Below are positions 24,076 through 36,159 of a stretch of DNA of 64,000 bases, in pieces (the first letter of the stretch is position 1; every line of letters begins with the position of its first letter). This DNA is from Sipunculus nudus (taxonomy: Eukaryota > Annelida > Sipuncula > Golfingiida > Sipunculidae). The translations under genes were made by a program, and so were the position numbers. Below the pieces are notes generated by a model. The model did not search any database. It was given only the letters and a program-made list of their open reading frames with translations, and was not told where the DNA came from. The stretch covers positions 7,006,001-7,070,000 of the forward strand of contig CM049310.1 of NCBI GenBank assembly GCA_026874595.1, given 5' to 3'.

Positions 24076-24187
24076 TCAACAATCCGCGCCTTTTGTCATA
24101 CATATACAGCAGTTCCGGAGACCGTTCAGGAAAATAAAGGAGACATCCCCATTAATTGGGAATACGTATCTAGGTACAGATGAAGTC
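24076..24187 (-). CDS. Possible terminal exon of unrecognised minus-strand gene
   Basis: A strong acceptor (TTTTTTTTCCTTCTCAG) is followed by 112 bases that stay open in the phase set by the exon at 25092-25013. They end at a TGA (24078-24076) after 36 codons. The peptide begins TSSVPRYVFPINGDVSF and ends in a cysteine-containing tail. No clear AATAAA was seen soon after it. A 112-base open stretch can occur by chance, so this is weaker than the two exons upstream. It may instead be non-coding leader of the protease gene. Confidence 0.33.
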
Positions 24188-25012
24188 CTGAGAAGGAAAA
24201 AAAATATACTAGGACGAAACCAAGGCTCCTATGGCCATGTTTTGTGATGAATGGAATAAACTAATAGAAAACAATACCATAGAAAATTATGTAGGATTGT
24301 CAAAATGTTTTCATGTAATCCAAACCGAACATGAGTGTTTGAAGTGAAATATAAAAGTCACCGAAGATACCGGATACGAAATGTGTCATTTATTATTGTA
24401 ATACTCGACGTATTAATTTGGTTTGGGCAAATTTATTATCTGCTCTTAGCTACATCTGACCTTTGAACTTGTAACTAGACATGTTAAAATTAACGATCCG
24501 TTTCACTGGTGATACGACCAGTGTTATTCAGATCACCCATTGTGTTCTAACACGCACATTCGGCATATCCTTGAGAAATTGGTTGAACATACACGGATAA
24601 CAATACGCAAATCATCAATCAACTAACTTTTACAGAACGATTTGGTAAATTTTCCCTCCATGGTGGTACAGACAGGTCATAAAAAACAATTAGAAACGGC
24701 ACACGGTTCATGCATGAACTCATTACTGGCTAAGCTAAGCTGTCCATGTATGACATTAATAGGTTCTCCGCTCCACAAAGCCGCATTCGGATTCATGCCG
24801 TTACACATGAGTAGGCTTTATAAATAACACTAGGTTTACCATGGTGAACGATCACGAAATTTGACGAAACCTGACCGAGACAGAGAGACCAAAATTATGT
24901 CTAGCAAGCCGCAGGATCCTGTGCCTGTACATGCACGTGATGGCAGGTCTTCATGATTTATACATAAGGGTACGATAAAAATTATAACACATTACAAAAA
25001 ATCATGACTCAC

Positions 25013-25092
25013 TTTACTTTCTTGATAAACCCATTTACTGACAAAGCCGCTGGTTTCCACGCTTCTTGAAGCTCTCTTTTAAAAGCATAACC
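25013..25092 (-). CDS. Exon of unrecognised minus-strand gene (or leader exon of the protease)
   Basis: Eighty bases between acceptor TGTGCAG and donor GTAAA|GTGAGT. In the frame continuing from 26314-26249 it reads GYAFKRELQEAWKPAALSVN and ends in phase 2. The lysine/glutamate-rich helix-like peptide is not one I recognise. It contains an out-of-frame ATG with a 17-codon open stretch, which would be an upstream ORF if this is a leader exon of the protease whose signal-peptide exon lies 3.3 kb further on. Splice signals are convincing; the coding status is uncertain. Confidence 0.5.
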
Positions 25093-26248
25093 CTGCACAT
25101 GAAAATAGATGCATGTAGTCGAGCCAGATCAATAAACTATAGGGCTACCAGATTAATAATATAGCACTGCCTGGGTCTTATGACAGTCCGCCGTGGAGGA
25201 TGGGCGGAGTGTCCTACTTGACCACTGGGTCACGGAACCCCTGTATCCAATCAGAGAGTAAGGTCCGTCCATTCATAAACCATACAAGCTCTGCTTACTT
25301 ACCAATGAATGGAGCTCTTTTCTATAAATACGTTATCAATACATTAGCGAGCGGTCATCAAGTGCCCTTTAATAGGATGCTACGGGATTTATACGCATTT
25401 TTTTCACGATATGCCATACGTTCCAATTAAGGGGTATGTTCTCTCAGTGGGGGAACTCCATTGGGCCCTGAGGGCTAAATGTCAACTTGAGGGCATGGTT
25501 CCTTCCGGGTCATTTGCATTTCACAAAATAAACCCTTAAGTTGCAAAGATTCCCAGCTTTCACTAGACATAATGAAAACATTCTGTTAAAACCACCCAGA
25601 TCTTCTGATCTTTGGATTTCTTATCGCTTTGTGTGTATGAGTGGACTATGTTTTCCTTGATCTAGGAGATATATTGAGATATATAAACACCATTGAAGCC
25701 TACCCATACCAAGTTCATCCTAATACCAAGCTCAGCCAATCATACCGGCTTAAATGATGTCTGATGAACCTCGGCTGGTTCCTCACATGTAGCTGGAAGT
25801 CGTGCTTATGGCATTAACGATAACTTGTCCAAGCAGCAAGAAAAATAATATATTGAAAATAATTATTGAATTCGGTAGCATAAAGCCGATACAGCTGTAG
25901 AATTAAGCTTTGAGTAAAATAAGATGATGGTAAGGGATGCAACCGAGACCCTTATGTATCATTGAATTAACATGCACACTGGAAAGTTCACCACAAAAAC
26001 ACTCCTCTGGGTGCAATATAATTAGACTGATATGGCGTACTTTGGAAATGACACTATTCATGCCGAAAAGTTGTGCTTTAGAAGTTTCAATAATCTGCTG
26101 TGAGTGAGGTAACGAATGGAAATATGGGAATGAATAAAACAATGTGTTAACTCGGTCTCTTTGGAGACTGACGTTTCCAGCTGATTCCTAAGACAAAGCT
26201 CCAGTCAGGGAGGCCGTGGGAGACATGGCTTGCAAATTTACAACTCAC

Positions 26249-26314
26249 CTTTAGGAAAGGCTCCGATATGATCAGTGAAAACAGTAGGCAGATCTCATAG
26301 TAGGTCTTATATAA
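26249..26314 (-). CDS. Exon of unrecognised minus-strand gene, hydrophobic segment
   Basis: Sixty-six bases, exactly 22 codons in phase 0 at both ends, between a textbook acceptor (TTTGTTTCTTTACAG) and donor (AAG|GTGAGT). It encodes LYKTYYEICLLFSLIISEP, with a hydrophobic core that could be buried or membrane-associated. It joins in frame to the exons on either side. No in-frame methionine is present in the three-exon chain, so a start exon further upstream is required if it is protein-coding. I do not recognise the family. Confidence 0.5.
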
Positions 26315-26585
26315 CTGTAAAGAAACAAATCTATGGGCTGTTCTGATTTATTTGAAGTGACACTCTACTAATATTTATTCGTCAGACTTTTTTAATATGA
26401 CTCGCTCAGCCACTCCAACAACCTCTATAGGCTCTCTTACGTTAGTGGGGTAAAACTGCTGTTACCACTGAGTATACATGCTACGTTAAACTAATCCGAA
26501 AACGGCGACGGATTTTTATCAACTTTAAAAATGTTCATAGTGAATACAAACTACCTGGCTAGCTTCAGCTCCGCCGAAAACTTAC

Positions 26586-26615
26586 CTGCTTATTTACTTG
26601 CACTATGTTGACTAT
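26586..26615 (-). CDS. Possible 30-bp micro-exon upstream of 26314-26249
   Basis: Thirty bases between CAGTTATTACAG and a strong donor CAG|GTAAGT. The frame reads IVNIVQVNKQ, in phase 0 at both ends and continuous with the next exon. The short length makes chance identification likely, but the donor and the phase agreement are good. Confidence 0.38.
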
Positions 26616-26699
26616 CTGTAATAACTGTAATTGCGCTCTTCCGTACTGACACCTACGAGGTCACGTGATTCCCATCCTTTTACACTGTGAAGATTGACA

Positions 26700-27239
26700 T
26701 AGCCTATAATTATGCAATTAGTTGAAATGGTCAGGGATGTATGCGTCATAGGAAATAAAGGTATAAGCAACAAGCACAGCCACAATGTCAGGTTCCTTGA
26801 TATAAGTACACATCGCGCCTGGTTTAAAGTAATTTAATCGAATGGGAAGTATCCGTTTCTAAGCAGAATTTTCAGAAACAGGAGGAACTATTACGTCCGT
26901 TATTAATACATTACACAATCAATTCGCAATGAAATATGGAGGTCCCCATGTGTATTCATATTTACAAAGACCATACCCAGTGAACGTAGGCAAAAACAAA
27001 GTTCAAAATCGGGAGGCTTCAAATCCAGAGAAAGGGAAATAAGTCACCTGAGAGGTCTGAGATAAAAGGGATGTATTACTCATCATCACGCATGAATGAA
27101 TACTGTATATGCTGAAGCGTGTGGCAATTGTTAAATTTCTGGTGTTTAATCTGAATTGAGATTTATGCGTCTTCGTGTACATACGAAAATGGGCATATAT
27201 AGGTCTATGTGAGCAATGAATTTATATCGATATATACGA

Positions 27240-27317
<78 letters not shown>

Positions 27318-27469
27318 TATATCTATCTGCCATGGGATAGGAAAGGAAGCCAATCCAACCTGGTTGACCAGTAATAAAACGTTTGTATTACCCAGTATTT
27401 ACATGTAAAATTTAATGTAGGTACACTTTTAACACACACACGCATGTTTAAGGTGTACATGTATGTATG

Positions 27470-27513
<44 letters not shown>

Positions 27514-27777
27514 CATGTATATATAATTTTGCATATGTTTATATATGTATGAGTATATGTTCCTCTGCTCTTCACCAGCAACATGATACAAAGATTCACG
27601 TGTCAATGGACAATCTATTGGCACTTGGTTGGTGCCCCTAAAACTTGGAATAAACTCCTCTAGCTACAAAAGTATTACTGACATCGAACAAATCATGTGC
27701 TTTGAAACGGCTTCTTTTTGGTTGTACATTGATAGCTTTTTGTGCTATTAGTTTGGAGACTGCGCTTAATAAGATTC

Positions 27778-27814
<37 letters not shown>

Positions 27815-30800
27815 ATGGTAAGCATTGACTCACCTCTTCAATCACACGACCACTTCACTTTTATTTTGGACAAGGCAGCCGATATCATGTGGAATTAAAT
27901 AATGTCCAAACAATACTTGATATATTACTGTCGCCTTAACCACAGTGGTAGACTCCGGCAGCGTAAACACCACTGTTATTACGTCCCCAGAGCTGTTGTG
28001 TTGTGTTACGATGTAGACCTGTTACCTTTATACTTTACACGCCCCGTTGTTCTCAGGGCGGACAGAATAAAACTAACATAAATGCGCCTCGTTATCCCCC
28101 ACCTTATTCGCCCTGTCCGAGAACACTGTTTGCCCCAGTGACCCGGTTCGCGTCAGCAGTGTCGGCTTCTTTGCGGCTGACGATACAGGGTTTGTAAGCG
28201 GTGTTGCGGAAAAAAAGACCTGTCATCTTTACTATAGGCTCAATCCTAACTGAACCCGTTCCCAGCGAGCTCCCCCATTCACATATATACCACGACTTGT
28301 TTGTGATGAGATTCAGTTTCTTTGATTTGGGCATCAATTTGACCAGTTACTCTTTGCGCACTGCCTTGGGCAGAGACCCCACTGCGACTTGGTCTCGTAT
28401 ACTACAAACAAACATTACTATTAGCACGTGCTTCTGGATACAGTTGGGTCTTTTATAGGTAGTGTGTCCTCTTATTCACAAATTTTACTTTTGCTGATGA
28501 AAGTTGGCGTTTGCTGAATGTAAGGCCAACAAGTCTGTCATCTTGTGTTAACACGTGGCTGTTTGACGGTTTAACGATGTTACTCCCTACGATTACACAA
28601 GCATTTTACTTTACTTCTGACCTGTAAGGGGGTATCTATGTGTTCGACCTTGCATTTAAATTCCTTTATATGTATATATATATATACACGAATCGGTGAT
28701 ATATATATTGTACTGTAGTATGTTATACTGTAATACGTATTATTGAGAAACTAAGTGAAATAAAACAAAAAATAACAGCTAATTTACTTAAAGTTATATA
28801 CTTTAGCTGAATAAATATAATTGATCATGTTTGGAGCTTTGTATAGTAATAATGGAAATTTCCATGTTTGTAAGGGGGAAGGGCTTGCAACCTCTCTAAT
28901 CCCCCACCGGATCCGGCATGCAGTTCGCATAAATATTACTTGATTACAGAATTCAGGTATCGTAAATCATATCGTACTTGCGCCTTCACAAAAAGATACT
29001 TTTTACATGTTTACAACATGCATTTACTTATTCAGTAGTATACCTTACAAATTATCGTCGGAACAGGTGCGCATGACTTTGCCGGGAACCGTGTGTACCA
29101 TGGGCCGACCATACGAAACGATTTGGTGTAGTTTCTGATGGATAGTCCCATCGCGAAATAATATGACATTTCTCAGGGTTTACGGAAATTCTCTCCCCCC
29201 CCCTCCTTAGGACACTTGGTATCTTGCCAAAATTTCAGGGACAAAACGGTTTACCGAGGAGGAGCCACAGCGATGCTGATAGCATGTCAAGGATTAAGTG
29301 CCCCCACCGTCAATCATAATTAATATAGATGTAATTTGCTGTACTAAAGCAAATTTATATGAAAGCGTTTATATCCTTATTATAGTATTTACACAGACCG
29401 TTCCCCCAAAAGACACCTCTATACTATTCTTCTCGAACATCAAGGTCTACTAGTTTATCTGATCAAACGCACGCTCCAATGACGGTATACCTTTCGCTTT
29501 GTATCTTTAAAGATTGATCAAAGGCATGTCAACAGAGAAGAAGACCCTTTTGCTCCGTAAAATGCCCTTATATCCAGAATATCTTCCGTATATTAAGTTC
29601 ATATTGTTTATATTGGCTCTTTTGCCACTTCCACTTTGCAAGATAGACGGCTGTTAAGATATTTAAAACGTATTTGACTTAAAACAAAATGCTTGGCTAG
29701 CGATTCCTGTAGTTAAAGGTGCACATTCACCTATCTTTTGAAAAAAGATTTATGTAATTTCTGGGTTCCTCTGTGTACATATGAATGTTCTCACGGTAAT
29801 TTTGGTTGTGAAAGGTTCTTATAACGTCTTCGTAAAGGATGTATGAATTTGTTTATCAACAACATGATTGTAAACACAGCAACCACCGAATTTTTTAGCC
29901 GTGGCACACATTTCTCCTAGTTTGTAATTTTTCCTTCGCCAACGTGCCACAATCCAAAGTTTGCTCGGGATCGTGATAATATTCCTGATATAGTAACATC
30001 CATAAAACTAAAAATTTGTTACATGTGACAATATTCGATTAGACTGAGCTTTCCCATATTCAAATTATTTTTTATAAAATTATTGTACACAACAGGATTT
30101 CACTTTTCTGATATAAGCCCCAATAACGTATGTGTGAGTAGGTATAGAGCCATCGTGTCCCTCTGACATAAAATCTCTAGTCTATCGACTTGTCAGAGTG
30201 GCATGCTACGTAGGTAATGTCGAGTACCACACCGCAAAGCCTCATGAGGATACAAACATGTTCGCCATTTATTTTAACAATGACGGATACCCTACAAGTA
30301 GGCTTTCACTTAAAAAAATAGCCAGACCGATCTTCAATATGTTTCTGTATACTTTCTGACAATCTTTCTGTACTTTCTAAAATATTGGTAATTCCTACGT
30401 TTGTTAAATTTATGACAGCATACAAGCATATCTCCTACTCGTTATATATGACTTTCAGCCAGATCCTGTGATCACAGGATAAATCTGATAGGTTAATATA
30501 CAGATGAATTTACAATTTGTTTTTACTTTCATAAATATTCTTTTGTGTTAACTGTTGCTCGTGTTCAATGTTAAAATTCCCGGGGCTTTACAACAATATC
30601 GATACAATAAGAAGGATGGCTGCTGCAATGAAGGTTCCCGTATGACTTGTGTTTTGACACAATCTGACCCGACCAGTCGAATGTAAATGCCTTCTGAGTC
30701 GTGTATTCACGACCGGAACAGGAAATTTAAAGGAACGCCGGTATATTCAATATAAAAGCCGCTTATTTCTATTTCATCATGTAATGAAAATGAGGATTTG

Positions 30801-32690
30801 CAATAACAGAAACGAAGAACATAGTTGAATCGCTTTCTATTCCTTCATTTCATCAATTATATCAATTGAACTTGCTGGTGCACTTGATAAATGATGTTCC
30901 CATTCTGTGATGAGAATTGTGTACAACAGACGTACCACTAAGTACAACAAACGTCACACTAAGTACAAACGACAGGTGATCACGACTACGAGCAGTGGTG
31001 AGCGCGGGTTGACTTGAAGTGAGGTCTTTCAGTAAATATAGGCGTGATGCTCTCCATGTCGGGACCAGGGACCACCAGGGACAGAAAAGACCGGAAACAG
31101 AGAAAATCCACGAACCTACTGCACCCGCCAAAACTTGTTAGATTTGCTTTAACGATACCCGACGCTGGGGCCTGTTTAGCGTCAAAAGAATCACCAATTT
31201 TAATTCCGGACTCTCTCTTTCGAAACTCCGGCCTCCCGTAAATTGATTTCGTCGGCCGATTTTATTTATATATATATATTTTTATTTTAACGGCCTGAAA
31301 TTTATCTAGTCGACTGACTTTCTATAGCGTTCTCCCGAATTTCTGGCAGTGGACACGAAATTCGGTGAATCTGCACCTACAAACTTGGAAACAGCACAAA
31401 CTGAAAGGATTTCTGGGGGCTTTATGATGATCCGAATCTCAACATATCTGACGTGCAGATCACCATTTACGGTTATACCGGGCAGTGTGACTGCCACATC
31501 GGAACTGGCGAAGATATAATTCCGACAAGACGAAATCCGGGAATTTTTTCCCAGTTAACTCGAATATCATATTTGTCGTATTTACTTTTTTTCTGAAATT
31601 ATCAAAATTTTATAGCTCATTTCCGGCCGGATTTTTTAAATTCGGACCGAAACACACTCGCGTAGATCTAACGATCCTACAGATTTTTCAGAACGGCAAG
31701 GATACTGCTGTTTGACAGATTATATATATATATATAGGATTAGTATCGGTCAGCCTATTCAGGTACAATACGGAATGCGACAAACTCAATTCGATATCCG
31801 ATACGTTTTGACGATACGATCGAGTTTTCTTTGTATTTAATTTTCTGAAAAAATATCTGAATGAAAAATGTTTCAAACTTTTTTAACAAACAGCATATCC
31901 ATTATGTTTATATATAACAATATATGTTTTGTATTTAAACTCGATATTAAATAAGTAAATAAACAGACCAGTTTACAAAAATCAACTGATAAAAACCTCT
32001 TTTATATATCAGTTCCTTTAAAACAGGTATATTTATATTTGTTTAAAACAAAAAATGGACCAAAGCCTCATAGGCTGCTCTTTTTCTTTGGGGTGGATAT
32101 ACTCATATCAGAGGCTGAGCCCATTTTGTCGTTTAATAGATGGCCTGAAATACGTAAATTGTGGAGATAAAAAATTCAAGCTCCGTGTCCTTAATCTCTT
32201 TACTGAATAGACTACTGAATATTAAAACAACGATCTTGTTTAAGCCCTTTGCACACCCCCTTTCGCGGTCACCGTTCATTTGTATTTGGTCTTGAATTGC
32301 ATATAGGCATTTTACATGTCATGATATAACACAGTTTTGTTATGAGTTTTTGATTCCCCACACCCTTAACCTTTCGCCGGTATATAAAAGCACCTCAGGA
32401 AATTGTTGCGTAAACATATGAGAAGAGGTAAAATGATGAACATATAAAGCAAAATACATTACCTACTGTGATCACAAAATAAAAATAAAATATATAATCA
32501 ATTAAATGGGAGCGATATGTAATATGTGTAGCGATGTCATCAATAACGAGGATTGTTAGTAGTCATAGGCCGCTTCCTTGGGGGGGAGGGGGTGAGGGGG
32601 CATGTCCCCCTAAATTTTCAGGAATATTGACAAAGTATGATGGGAACAAATGTCATTTGTCCCAACTCACTTTTGGAGGTCATATTCTCC
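26700..32690. other. No supported gene
   Basis: Mostly AT-rich unique sequence with microsatellites at 27239, 27475 and 27779. A donor-like GAAGAG|GTGAGT on the minus strand at about 27829 could belong to a first exon of the gene at 26615-24076, but all frames before it are interrupted. Near 30925-30970 a short unit (CAACAGACGTACCACTAAGT) is repeated about twice. Confidence 0.4.
27239..27312 (+). repeat. (CT)n microsatellite
   Basis: About 73 bp of CT repeats with one CTTT interruption near 27260. Confidence 0.92.
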
Positions 32691-32696
32691 GGCGGA

Positions 32697-33132
32697 GAGA
32701 AAAATACCAGCGGACACGGAAGGGTGTGACTCTCTCGTCAGTTTTTGGGACCTTTCCGATAATTGCAGAACTTACAGATATTCTATGGATTTTATACAGA
32801 TTTCATATACGGATTGTCTTCAGTTTGCCTTTGGGATTATTACCAGAACTTCACTTCTGGATGACAAAATATTGTTTTCGAGTTTAAATCGGACTGTACT
32901 CTTGGAAGATTTATTTGAACTGTTTACGTGGATTATTTGTGTTAGAGGACTCTTGTTAAGCTGTGACAGTGGTGGTATCCAGGAATCAAAGCCTAGGATT
33001 CGGACACTCTGGTGATGTACATTTTTTATTATTGTTAAGTGCCTAGTGTTGCGGAATCTGATTTATTTATCTCTGTAACAAAATTTATGTTCGTCACGAT
33101 TACGTGATCTGTTGTTATTAGGGTCCGTAACA
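32697..33132 (+). mobile_element. Diverged, 5'-truncated copy of the 19.8-kb LTR family
   Basis: Aligns in the same order and orientation with the 3' half of 19789-20660. Shared blocks include CAGCGGACAC, TCTTCAGTTTGC, TGTGGTATCC-like, and the 3' end with TGCCTAGTGTT, CAAAATTTATGTTCGTCACGA and GATCTGTTG. It ends CCGTAACA, the inverted complement of TGTTACGG, which agrees with the TGTTA start of the other copy. The 5' GC-rich part is missing or replaced by a G-run-containing sequence at 32578-32610. Apparent open frames here are chance. Confidence 0.6.
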
Positions 33133-33454
33133 TTGGACTATATAGTGTTCTCGTTGTCATGAACGGTGCTGTTGTCATCTGAGTCCTGACATGCGTGTAT
33201 ACATTTCGTATCCATTCGACTATATGGCAAAATATTTGCCTTGTGTATGTCTTAACATTCAAAATATAAAATATCAAAGAGGCTATAGTTCTATAAGTAT
33301 ATAGTTAATGTTAAATTTTTAATTAAATTTTTTTCATATTTTTAGCAGTCATTGTCTTTCCTCGATACAACCAATACAATATGGAAAGCGTATCGGTAAC
33401 CGTATCGACGTTGCGTATCGATTTGTATCAATATATCGATTTAGTGATACAACC

Positions 33455-33510
<56 letters not shown>

Positions 33511-33594
33511 AATACATAGAAAGGTCGATTCATCGACTATTCTGTGTATTCATGTTCCATTTCTTCGTACAACGAACCAGCATGGCTATCAATT

Positions 33595-33698
<104 letters not shown>

Positions 33699-34739
33699 TG
33701 TCTGTGGAAGAGTGTCGAATAAATGAATGACGTTACAGGAGACCATTGTGTGTCAATTATATAAAATTACGTTATATTAGTTTCACCTACACATTTTAAA
33801 AATGTATGACAATTTGACATCATATAATTGCTTGATTATACAACTGCTTTCCTTCACAGTAAGTATTAACTTCAGCTTGGAGCATTTGAAAGAAAATGAG
33901 GGCTCCAATTACTGACTTAGATTGACATGTATGGGCGATGGTGTTTATTTTGTATGCGAAGAGTCATCCCTGCCAAACAATTCTGAAGGAAATAGAACCT
34001 AACCACAAGGAATGCGTATCATACCTGACGATGTACTTGAACTTGCCGGATCATGCAGGCTTCAGTTTCGTACGCCGTGACCTTTCCCAGTATATCCCCC
34101 ACGAAGATGAGTTTCGCCACTTTCCTTGTTATATTATACGCCCCACAACGACATATGATTGCTAAATCACCTGTTCCAAATTTCCCTTTAAACCCATAAC
34201 TCTTTTGCACTGGTTGACATAAAATTGCTTTTAGACATACCTGTCTATATGTCCTTGGTTTTCTTTCCCATCTTACGCTACAGAAAGGTGGACTGCGTGC
34301 TCCCGACCGATATACAAACAGATTGTCATATACATGTCTTGTAAAACTCTGCTACTCTGCTAACTTCTTCTAAATGGCAGTTACAAAATATTTGATGTTT
34401 AAATTAAGGGAACTATTCTAACTTTCACGCCTCATTTTCTTACGCTAATGATACGCTTTTAAACCTTTAAATAAAAAGAGGCATGAAACACCGATACCAT
34501 GGTACCTAGACTGTTTTGTTTTATATACGTGTTTATAACCTGTGGGCCACCCGTCAATATGATCCAAACACATTCAACAAGGACATCTGGCGGACGGTCA
34601 GAGGAACCAGAGTTTTGCAAATATCGTTTTGGAACTGGCGACCTGTCAAATTCAGCACATATGTGACCGAACACCTGTGGTTACAAGGTTTTTTTTCTGT
34701 TTGTCAACATTGACGCATGTACCGTGTTTTCTAACAGTT

Positions 34740-36150
34740 GTAGTTAAGCAGGTCAAGTATTCTTACTCCGGTTGTAGTAGGTGGTAGGTGGACTTTCCTC
34801 CTACCTTAATTGTTGTCTTTCTGTATAAGGTGTTCCTCATACTTCAGCATGTGAATATTCTGGTGTTTCATCTTCCTGAGGTGATGTTCACGCTGCAAGA
34901 TGTCTTCTTCCGTCTTAAGCTATTAGTTAGCCTGAAGTAGGTGTTCCTTCTGCTGCTCTGGAAGGGGTTCCATAAACTATATTTGTTGTTTAGGTTGAGG
35001 ATCCACAGAATTTACACATTGTCGGCCTGAAAAACGTTCACTTCCTTCCACGAGTGATTGTCCTGCTAGGGGTGTTACTCTGTTTAACAGGTGGTTGCCG
35101 AGAGCAAATTCTTCCTCCTACTGTAACAGGTGGTTGGAGGCAGCAGTTACTACTAATTCAACAGCTGGTTGTCCAGAGGGAAGTGTTCCTCCTGCTATAA
35201 CAGGTGGTTGGCTTGAGGCAGCTGTTACTACTAATTCAACAGCTGGTTGCCCAGAGGGAAGTGTTCCTCCTGCTATAACGGGTTCTGGGCTTGACGCAGC
35301 TGTTACTACTAATTCAACAGCTGGTTGCCCAGAGGGAAGTATTCCTCCTGCTATAACAGGTGGTTGGCTTGAGGCTGCTGTTACTACTAATTTTAACAGC
35401 TGGTTGCCCAGAGGGAAGTTATCCTCCTGCTATAACAGGTGGTTGGCTTGAGGCTGCTGTTACTACTAATTCAACAGCTGGTTGCCCAGTAGGAAGTGTT
35501 CCTCCTGCTATAACGGGTTCTGGGCTTGATGCAGCTGTTACTACTAATTCAACAGCTGGTTGCCCAGTAGGAAGTGTTCCTCCTACTATAACAGGTGGTT
35601 GGCTTGACGCAGCTGTTACTACTAATTCAACAGCTGGTTGCCCAGAGCGAAGTGTTCCTCCTACTATAACAGGTGGTTGGCTTGACGCAGCTGTTACTAC
35701 TAATTCAACAGCTGGTTGCCTAGAGCGAAGTGTTCCTCCTACTATAACAGGTGGTTGGCTTGAGGCAGCTGTTACTACTAATTCAACAGCTGGTTGCCCA
35801 GAGGGAAGTGTTCCTCCTACTGTAACAGGTGGTTGGCTTGAGGTTGCTGTTTCTACTAATTCAACAACCGGTTGCCCTGAATAAGGTGTTACTCCTACTT
35901 TTAAAGGTGGTTACATCCTGAATAAGGTGTTACTCCTACTTTAAAAGGTGGTTACATCCTGAATAAGGTGTTACTCCTACTTTAAAAGGTGGTTACATCC
36001 TGAATAAGGTGTCACTCCTATTTATCACAAGTTCTCAACCCTTGGAAGACGTTATTCCTACTTTAACAGTTGGTTGCCCCGTCCAAGTTGTTGACCCGTC
36101 GAATGTGTTATTCCCATTTTAACAGGTAGTTACCCTGGGGGAGGTGTTAT
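34740..36150 (+). repeat. Nested minisatellite: 78-bp (2 x 39) array with 41-bp tail array
   Basis: The core (about 35060-35880) has about ten 78-bp units. Each 78-bp unit is made of two related 39-bp halves: one ends AACAGGTGGTTGGC, the other AACAGCTGGTTGCC. One forward frame is open through the core and gives a 26-residue repeat (AGCPEGSVPPAITGGWLEAA type). A one-base insertion near 35393 (AATTTTAACAG against AATTCAACAG) shifts the frame between two blocks. From 35878 a 41-bp unit (TGAATAAGGTGTTACTCCTA start) repeats at 35878, 35919, 35960 and 36001, then decays; stops occur in it. Decayed relatives also precede the core back to about 34740. Most likely a non-coding minisatellite; no start context, splice sites or flanking domain supports a gene. 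Confidence 0.85.
35095..35884 (+). other. Open frame across the 78-bp minisatellite (doubtful coding)
   Basis: Two overlapping plus-strand frames (35095-35451 and 35360-35884) read the repeat as Gly/Thr/Ser/Pro-rich peptide with one Cys per unit (TAGCPEGSVPPAITGGWLEA). Because 78 is a multiple of three, an open frame in one unit stays open in all. The frame is broken once by a single-base insertion. There is no signal peptide and no obvious splice signal. A repetitive secreted or cell-wall-like protein exon cannot be ruled out, but repeat expansion is the simpler view. Confidence 0.2.
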
Positions 36151-36159
36151 TTTTTCCTT

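Noticed and set aside
34019-34210. Exon-like minus-strand segment ending before GTATGA
   Set aside because: Phase would fit the exon at 26615, but no good acceptor was found and the donor is weak.
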